Notes under the pieces: generated by a model
Database searches by the model: none
Told to the model about the DNA's origin: nothing
What the model saw: only the letters and a program-made list of their open reading frames with translations
Shown: piece after piece, positions 57,421 through 64,000 of the stretch
Layout: every line of letters begins with the position of its first letter
How positions within the stretch are numbered: the stretch's first letter is position 1
Assembly: GCA_018902385.1 (NCBI GenBank)
Contig: JABSSW010000054.1
Span: forward strand, 62,001 to 126,000
Direction: 5' to 3'
From: Physcia stellaris
Lineage: Eukaryota; Ascomycota; Lecanoromycetes; Caliciales; Physciaceae
Length of the DNA: 64,000 bases
Translations under genes and position numbers: made by a program

Positions 57421-58384
57421 TTTGCAGTCAGGCGAATGATATATGCGCCTATAGAATAGGTATTATTGAAACAGTGGGGTTCGATTCTGACACAATTCCA
57501 ACACTGGGCGGTCTCTAGTCAGAGTATCCTGAGAACTGGAAGGCGAAGCTCTACCCCCGATGAGGCGTTTGCGGCACGAACCATTTGACGATTCAAAAAG
57601 TAGCGGCATGCATGAGATGATTAAAGTGCAATGTCGTAGAGAAGTGCGCCTCATGTCGAGACCCCCCACCCTACATTGCCAGGAGCTAACCTTATCTCCG
57701 CCCCCTTCATATTGTTCAGCTTTCCAGAATAGAATACACCGACGTTTATTCACAGGACTGTTCATTTCCCTTCGAGGATTCAAGGGGATGTGATGACATT
57801 TGCTCACGGTCAGCTGTGGAATAGGAATTATACCATTGGTGAATGCGACGACACTACTATATGTACTGTCTATCCTTGTGTAAACTGTAGACTACGCCTC
57901 CTCCTGGCGCTACCATCCAATGCTTTTTCAGTGTCGCATGGTGATAATGTACAGATGTAGATATTCAAATACAGAAGGTCGTCATGTGTTTTTGCACACT
58001 TGTCCCTAAGTGTGCAAGCACGATCATTGCTTCCATGGTTGCCCAGTTGTGAGCGCTGCAGCGCAAGACTAGGCGGTGCAGATTGAGTGATTCTAGCATG
58101 ACTGATTGCTAGAAGTAAGTGGAGGCCACAGTGATTCCCGAGAGGGCTGCCTTCATAGACAAAGGTAGCTTCTATCAGCCGTCAACATGCGTTTGCCTGA
58201 TCCAAAAATGGCCTTGTATTCCACAAAGTCGGCCTCGGTGACTTGGGATTCGTAATATACTTCAGCTGCGGTGTCGAGGCATTGTATAGGCTAGCTTGTA
58301 CGCTCCCACTCGAAGTTGGTAGAGTTGAAAGTGTGACTACAAAAACCATCAATCGATTTGCAGAGGATAATAGTTTTTGAGCAC
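57421..58384. other. Spacer upstream of the Zn2Cys6 gene
   Basis: About 960 bases between two minus-strand genes. No reliable frame; frames at 57463-57807 and 57560-57793 overlap on opposite strands. Confidence 0.45.
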
Positions 58385-59428
58385 CTACTGTTCGAATTTG
58401 GTGTTGGTCAGGGAATTCTTCCCATACTCCTCTTCCAGTAGCTCTGCGTAGTTGTAAGGTATCTTGACAGGTTGCCCTTCGAATATGCTGTCTCGCAGAG
58501 GAAATATGTCCTTCGCCTATAGAGAATGCCCATTTCAGCTTTGGACAGTTTCACCCGGATGCTGCACGTAATTTGACATACCTTATATTCATGCCTATCC
58601 TTGACTTGTAAAATCCCTTCTTCACCCTCCTTAATTCTTACAGTCGTGATATCGATGAACACTCCCGTCTCAGTATCAATGAATCTTGCGTCGATAACGT
58701 TCAATTTATCGTCTGGGGAGCCATTGGTATACCCAGGGTTGATTTCCAGCATGTAGTTTCTTCCTCCAGTTGGCATTAAAGAGGTAGCGTAGTGATGGAT
58801 AGTCATGTTGTAATAGCTTGCAAGGAAATGCATGGTCTTCAGTGACACTTGGACGTCAATGTCTGAATCCCAAGGCATGATCTATGGCACGTCAGGATAA
58901 CAAAGAAGCCTATAAGATGGTCCGACGCCAACCTTGGCATTCCACCACCATCCCAGTAATGTCCCATGCATTATCCATGTGTCTGCGCCGAGGTCAACCA
59001 TGGTCGATAGGTATGCTTGCATCGCTGCCGTAAGATTGGTTTTCTGGTCTTCGTAGTCCAAGGCATGGTTGGTGAAGCTGCGCAGGAAGGATGAGCGTAG
59101 GACTATTCGCGGACAGCAAGCTCCTCTTACCGGCCGTCATAATGAGGGTGGAAGCTGAGCGATATGAGCACCGCATCAAAGACATGGATGGTGCGAAACA
59201 CTTACACAGATTCGTCTGGCGAAGTCAGCGAGACAAGCAAGGAGCCACTGGAATGAGCCACTTACGCCAGTACTTTTCCTTGGGATCCCCTCCTTTCCCG
59301 CTGGAATCCTCGGTCATCAAGACCCGTACGCTCTCGAAGTCGGCATCTCCTCGTACCTGAGCGCATTGGAGCGCCAAGGCAAGAAAGACGAGGGCAAGCG
59401 CAAACCAGCAAGGCTGTCGGGTAATCAT
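58385..59428 (-). CDS. LicD-family protein (Mnn4-like), secreted or Golgi
   Basis: LicD domain proteins transfer phosphocholine or assist mannosylphosphate transfer (yeast Mnn4). Exons on minus: 59428-59266, 59206-59215 (10 nt), 59131-59154 (24 nt), 59077-58933, 58881-58582 and 58516-58385, 257 aa with every phase closing. A signal peptide or anchor comes first (WFALALVFLALALQCAQVRG). The spliced core reads EKYWHESVFHPHYDGRF, then TWIMHGTLLGWWWNAKIMPW, the acidic motif DSDIDVQV and TGVFIDITTVR; the end is AKDIFPLRDSIFEGQPVKIP and YNYAELLEEEYG. These are diagnostic for fungal LicD proteins. The intron at 58882-58932 has an unusual donor (GTTGGC). Which sugar or lipid it serves is unknown; it is smaller than Mnn4. 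Confidence 0.88.
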
Positions 59429-60382
59429 CTGGCCTTGGTACGCAATCGTACCATGATCGGGAAGGTCCAGCACGGTGGACCAGCGTTACCGATAGACCAA
59501 CCTCTAGTATGGCCTCAACAATGCAAGTGAAGTCACTTTTTCGATGAATGGAGGATATTGCCAAGAGTTATACCGCGTGTCTTACTACCAAGATGGTGGA
59601 GCCAAGCTGCCAGGAAAGGGGGTTTTCCCGATGCCGTCACACAGAGGCTAGGGATAGAAACGAGTGGATGGAATCACTCTGCTGACGCGGCTTCTTCGCC
59701 CCAGCCATTTCCCAATCTGGAAAAATGGAATGCACGCAGCAATTGAGATTGAAATTGCCTTGGTCTATATGGACAGGCAACACTTCTCGATCGAGAAGGA
59801 TCGGCAACTCTAAAGCCAGAACTCATCAAAACATCTACGCTTTGAAGCATGAGACACCAACGAATCGCTGGAACAGTAAAAGGCCAGTCTCCAAGAGGAA
59901 GAATAAAACGCCAACATGGCGGGTTGTTGTCGTGGGGAGAAGGCTTGATCGGATGCTGAGTAACTACTATCTTTTACAGCTTGCTACTCTTGGGACCTCT
60001 GGCTCCATCCACGCTTATTCGTGTAAGCCGTAGACAGATAGTTCATATCGCTCGATACAATATTGTAAAGTTGGAGATTGGCCGTGTGTGGCAAGGGGAG
60101 CTGGTGGATAGTTGTTGGCTGGCTCCATACTGCGAAGCTCATCTGCATGATGCAAAATTGCTTGTCTGTCGTGGGTATCCGAGACATATCACTGGAATGG
60201 GAGATGCTTCAAAGCCACGTGGGAATCGATCTGCATTAGTGATAATGTTTGTACATGATGATACCCGCCCGGAGTCGTTCCCGACAATTCTAAACCCTAG
60301 GAATATTCACAAAGTAGAGAGAGAGAAACGCCCCAGGCGAAGTGCAAACGATATTGACAGGCAGACAAGCACTACCGCACGC
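59429..60382. other. Spacer between LicD and UGP genes
   Basis: About 950 bases. Plus-strand frames (59725-60033, 59981-60616) have no domain and the second is antisense to the UGP end. Nothing else seen. Confidence 0.45.
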
Positions 60383-61975
60383 TTAATGTTCCAACAGTCT
60401 CAGACTACCCTGCACGACCACATTTTCCAAGATCGATCCGGGGGGAACGTCGATCGTACTGCCCTCCGTCGCCACAATGATGACCGTCCCCTTCAACACC
60501 ACTCCACGACCCAAGTTCACTGCTCCTGTGATGGTCAAGTGATCCAGCTCCAGGATTTTGGGGATACTCGAGATACGCTTCTGGAAGTCGCTGACCTTCT
60601 TGAAGTCAGACCCTAGTTTGATCAAGGGTGCTGGCCCAAAGCGATCGGTGTGCATTACGAGTTGGCCGTGCTTCAGGCTGTACAGGTCAGACTTGACAAG
60701 CATCAGGTCGGAACAGGTCTTGACAGGCAAAAAGCGTCTCCGAGGGACATTGACACCATGGGCGTTGCCGAAATGACGGATGGCGGCGCCAACGGCGGTC
60801 TCAAGCTGGACAATTGATACATCTGATTCGCCCTTCTTGTCGGCTGGGATCGACTTGTTGTTGGGAATGATTTCCATCTCCAGCTCGTTGTTTTCGACAA
60901 CCCTCTTGATAGCCTTAAGATTGAGCCAGATGTTGTTCGTGTTGAAGTACTTGAACTTCTTGATCGACTTGAATTCGTTTGTGTGTTCCTTGGGGACTTG
61001 TGCAATCTCGAGGAGGCGGACAGAGTTCTCATAGTTGATGATAGTACCACCCTTGACGTCGGCCTTTGTCTTGTCGGTCAATTCCATAATGTACTCCGAT
61101 TGAGATTCCACCATATGTTGCAGGATGCGGAGATCGACTACTGCACCAAGGTTGTCCGCGTTCGAAAGGAAAACAATCTCGACGCCGCGCTCAATGAGTT
61201 TGTCGAGGATGCCAGAGTTGTATAAGGACTCGAAAACGTCACCATGTCCTGGTGGGTACCAGTCCGAGATCTGTGAGTTGTAGGATTTGGGGGCTGGGAG
61301 GAGCGAGTCTTTGAGGACACGGGGATAACGTGATTGGTTGAAGGTGAGAATGTCAATATTGTGCCCCTCGTACTTCTTGATGATGTTGCCTGTGTCTTCA
61401 TCGGTGTTGAAGGAATTCATCAACACGAAAGGCACGTTGACGTTGTAGGTACGATTGAGGTACTCGATTTGCCGTACGGAAAGATCAAGGAAGGACATGC
61501 CATCGCGGACTTCGATGACCGACTTGGGGCCGACACAGCCCATAGAGGTTCCGAGGCCTCCATTAAGCTTGATTACCGCGAGTTTGTTGAGGAACTCGAC
61601 TGCGTCGCTGTTCGGCAGGTCGTCGTAGCTCACGACCTGTTCGGGTTGGGGGGGTGCTATCCGGTCCCACGACAGCGCGTTGCCCTTGGCCTTGTCGTTT
61701 AGGTACCGTCGGAACAGGGCAAAAAAGTTGTCCATCTCGGTCTCGAACCTCGCCTTCTCCTCCGGATCCTCGCAGGTATCTGCGAGTGCGTTTAGGGCGT
61801 TCCTCATCTGCCCTGCCGCAACCGAGGTTGACGTGTTTTCGAACGCCTTTACGGGATTGTCTGTCAGCTTCTCTCTGCTCTCGTTGCCTTTGTTTCTCAT
61901 ATCGTTGTCGTTTCTTCTCTCGATATCGCTCCGTCTTCTTCTCGGTTGGCTCATGGCTTGAGGTTCCATAGCCAT
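60383..61975 (-). CDS. ugp1: UTP--glucose-1-phosphate uridylyltransferase (UDP-glucose pyrophosphorylase)
   Basis: Makes UDP-glucose from UTP and glucose-1-phosphate in the cytosol, feeding cell-wall glucan, glycogen and trehalose. One open exon, 530 aa from ATG 61975. Landmarks: [40 protein letters not shown], the nucleotide-binding [64 protein letters not shown], and a left-handed beta-helix end ([20 protein letters not shown]). The first in-frame ATGs are 61975, 61969 and 61954; further upstream the frame stays open but hydrophobic to a TTG at 62080, which I do not take as start. The first 50 residues ([17 protein letters not shown]) differ from the family, so an N-terminal intron may be missed. 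Confidence 0.94.
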   Translation of the reverse strand: MAMEPQAMSQPRRRRSDIERRNDNDMRNKGNESREKLTDNPVKAFENTSTSVAAGQMRNALNALADTCEDPEEKARFETEMDNFFALFRRYLNDKAKGNALSWDRIAPPQPEQVVSYDDLPNSDAVEFLNKLAVIKLNGGLGTSMGCVGPKSVIEVRDGMSFLDLSVRQIEYLNRTYNVNVPFVLMNSFNTDEDTGNIIKKYEGHNIDILTFNQSRYPRVLKDSLLPAPKSYNSQISDWYPPGHGDVFESLYNSGILDKLIERGVEIVFLSNADNLGAVVDLRILQHMVESQSEYIMELTDKTKADVKGGTIINYENSVRLLEIAQVPKEHTNEFKSIKKFKYFNTNNIWLNLKAIKRVVENNELEMEIIPNNKSIPADKKGESDVSIVQLETAVGAAIRHFGNAHGVNVPRRRFLPVKTCSDLMLVKSDLYSLKHGQLVMHTDRFGPAPLIKLGSDFKKVSDFQKRISSIPKILELDHLTITGAVNLGRGVVLKGTVIIVATEGSTIDVPPGSILENVVVQGSLRLLEH

Positions 61976-63607
61976 AATTACCGAAGTAGGCGGGCAAGGG
62001 GATAACAGGGGGAGCAACAACAATAGCCATTGCAGTGTTGAAGGAGGTTTAAAGGAGACAGGGCTTGGAGATGATGCCAACGATGACCCAGTGTCGAGTT
62101 TCTAAGGAGACGGTGATATGAAAGAGAGTGTATGAACACCAGGGTGTTCTAACCATGCCGATGTGACTGCAAGAACGGGGCTTCTGGCTCGAAGTGTCAT
62201 TGCGCTTGTTGCACTGACCGAGCGAAAAGCCTCCATTGCGGATGCATCACCAGCTTCCCGACATTTCCGACATCCAAACCTGTAAGAGGAAGGTTCAACT
62301 CACCACATGCGACTGTGTCTTGCCATGGTGCTTTCTTTCAAAGGCTCCGTTTCCCTCGCCGTTGCTCACAGCACCCTTAAGGTGCGAGGGCAGGGCTTTC
62401 GAAGCCAATGATGCCATTTTATTGGAAGGACCGAGTGACCGAAAACCTTGAAGTAGGAGTTTCTAGTGACAAGGAGGGTTAGCAATTGCCTCATATGAAT
62501 CAATGGGAAACAATTGCCAAATTGCTGGACAAGAGGGCAACTCACTTAGGATCTCACGAGTTGGCCAAAGAGGCGATTTCTCCGAGTGGGTGTCAGGTAG
62601 ACAGTCGGTTAAAAAACGAGGGAGTTTAGAACAGACTTCAACGTCCCAGAAGCAAATATGTACAAGCGAGGGAGATGGGGGCTTTTAAGGAGGTTTATAT
62701 TTCACGAGGTCTATCGCGATGTTGAGCGCTCTCGGCCAGCTAAGTCGAATCAGGAAAGGCTACCGCAACGGGAAGTCTAGCACGCAGGGAAAGGCAGGAA
62801 AAAATCATTTCTCGGGATGAATCTGCAGGACAATCACACTCCAATTGGAGACGAAGGAACCAAACAGCAGCCCACGTTGCTTCTTCTGATGGCAACCATT
62901 CTCAGCTAGAATAGTGCTTTATTGTCTGGGTGTCACCGATCATCAATGTCATATCTTGCTCTTCCTCTCGTGTACGGGTTTCCCAATTCAGACACGTAGA
63001 TCCACTCTCATTTCCCTTTCGATCAGTCTATCGTATGTTTAGCCCTGGTACTTACGATGACAGCCTACTTCCAGCAACCCCTAACCCGATTGATAGGCAA
63101 GCCTAAGATAAGGTACCTTATCGAGTCCTCTTCTGCAGTTCGGGTTGAATATCAGACCTTGCTGGTGGCGGACCCAATGGCCGAAAATCACCCACGGCGG
63201 CTTCCCGCAGACTGCCTATGCCAAGCTTCCAACCTCAGCAGGTTGGAAAGTGTGTTAGGCATGTGCTCGATGATATCGTAGAGCTTATTAAGACGTAATT
63301 CGCACTAGGACCTCTTCGGCTGCCGTACCAAGAACCTCCATGTGGTGTTTAGGCGTTGCCGACGGTGAATTCCATGTCAAACCGAATGCACTCAACCACA
63401 CGTTGCCAGAGGCTCACACACGCAGAATAAATATGTCTATCCTACCAAACCGGCAGAACTCCTAGTACGCCGGACCCTGCTTGTAAAGTGATGAAATTGC
63501 TACGTAGAGTTGCCACCACCAAGTTTGGCAACTGGTTCGACCACCTGGCCCGCAACAAGCCATTCACTTCATACATGCATGAGCTTGTGTAGTCCTGTAA
63601 GTGTGCC
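61976..63607. other. Intergenic region upstream of ugp1
   Basis: 1.6 kb between ugp1 (minus) and the ubiquilin gene (minus). Holds the ugp1 promoter and possibly 5' leader introns. Short frames at 62236-62451, 62503-62688 and 63057-63281 have no domain. Confidence 0.45.
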
Positions 63608-64000
63608 TTAATGGGTCAAAAGATACTCAACCGCCCCTTGTACGCTGCCTCCGGATCGTCTCAGCGCCTCCACGTTCCTCTCGAATTCGTAAAATCCCAT
63701 GTCGTTGAGCTGCCTTAATTGATCGGCGTACCTTTCTTCGGGCGGTCTGGTATCTGGTGGTGTGGCGGGTGGAGCTCCGAAACCACCAAAGCCTCCTGCT
63801 CCGAAGCCACCCATGCCGCCAGGCCCAAACATTGCTGCAAACGGGTTTTGCTGTGAAGGATTAGAAGAATCCGAGTTGGTGCTCCCTGGTTGCTGAGGGT
63901 TCTGTGAGCCCATCATCGACTGCATCATTTGTTGCATCAGCTGTGGATTCTGCATCAAGGATTGCATCATCGGGTTTTGCATGGCGGCAAAAGGGTTGGC
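63608..64000 (-). CDS. dsk2: Ubiquilin / Dsk2 C-terminal part (5' end cut by window edge)
   Basis: Shuttle protein that carries ubiquitinated clients to the proteasome. Only the last 130 residues lie here; the frame is open to base 64000. Visible are STI1-like Met/Gln/Asn repeats (QNPMMQSLMQNPQLMQQMMQ), a Gly/Phe/Met-rich linker (GMGGFGAGGFGGFGAP), and a complete UBA domain (YADQLRQLNDMGFYEFERNV, ALRRSGGSVQGAVEYLL) with the MGF loop that binds ubiquitin. The N-terminal ubiquitin-like domain should lie beyond the window. The stop is at 63608-63610. Confidence 0.92.
   Translation of the reverse strand, partial: ANPFAAMQNPMMQSLMQNPQLMQQMMQSMMGSQNPQQPGSTNSDSSNPSQQNPFAAMFGPGGMGGFGAGGFGGFGAPPATPPDTRPPEERYADQLRQLNDMGFYEFERNVEALRRSGGSVQGAVEYLLTH

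Noticed and set aside
61976-62080. N-terminal extension of UGP from position 62080 with a hydrophobic stretch
   Set aside because: The first codon is TTG, not ATG, and a Leu-rich anchor does not suit a cytosolic enzyme; first in-frame ATG is 61975.
1-64000. Transposons, virus-like elements, CRISPR arrays, rRNA
   Set aside because: No terminal repeats, reverse transcriptase, integrase, transposase or capsid-like frames, repeat-spacer pattern or rRNA sequence could be seen by eye; short degraded copies could be missed.

Overview
The window reads as nuclear DNA of a filamentous ascomycete (Pezizomycotina; Dothideomycetes is my guess, not shown). The grounds are 50-100 nt introns with GTRNGT donors and CTRAY branch sites, roughly 50% GC, and a fungus-typical gene set: a NoxA-type NADPH oxidase, a SomA-like LisH regulator, a Zn2Cys6 factor, a LicD/Mnn4-type protein, DUF7708 and DUF7025 proteins, HMG-CoA reductase and an Fcy2-type permease. 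I count 26 protein genes, the first and last cut by the window edges. I saw no tRNA, rRNA, CRISPR array, transposon or virus-like element. Gene models were spliced by hand. Almost all junctions close in frame and restore family sequence; exceptions are stated in the entries.

Layout. 0-3.4 kb: a DOMON/cytochrome b561 membrane protein and a NADPH oxidase, both on minus, two transmembrane heme systems side by side. 3.4-5.8 kb: gene-poor. 5.8-6.3 kb: small DUF7727 membrane protein. 6.9-13.7 kb: a DUF7708 STAND-like protein (minus) diverging from a DUF7025/AAA ATPase (plus). 14.4-22 kb: housekeeping block of epsin (minus), zinc alcohol dehydrogenase (minus), U5 snRNP WD40 protein (minus) and TRAPP subunit Bet3 (plus). 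23.7-26.2 kb: SomA-like regulator. 27.2-31 kb: a small putative membrane or secreted protein and an F-box-like protein. 31.3-37.1 kb: five plus-strand genes: SCP2 sterol carrier, rhamnose-dehydrogenase-like SDR, DapA-type aldolase, nicotinamidase and a Lys/Glu-rich small protein. 39.2-46 kb: HMG-CoA reductase and a purine/cytosine permease. 46.6-52 kb: cyclophilin, exosome subunit Rrp41 (minus) and a large Snf2 ATPase of ERCC6L2 type. 52.8-57.4 kb: a C-rich protein with an LPLELRNLIY motif and a Zn2Cys6 factor, both minus. 58.4-64 kb: LicD-family protein, UDP-glucose pyrophosphorylase and the C-terminus of a ubiquilin (Dsk2), all minus.

No single pathway covers the window. Local themes are membrane redox chemistry (0-3.4 kb), possible sugar-acid and NAD metabolism (32-36 kb) and precursor supply for membrane and wall (HMG-CoA reductase, UGP). 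The most unusual points are in gene structure. A cyclophilin mitochondrial start codon appears to be made by splicing. Microexons of 9, 10 and 24 nt occur in bet3 and the LicD gene, and one intron is GC-AG. A SEC-C-like cysteine motif sits inside a Snf2 motor. Two genes lose frame exactly at six-C runs.
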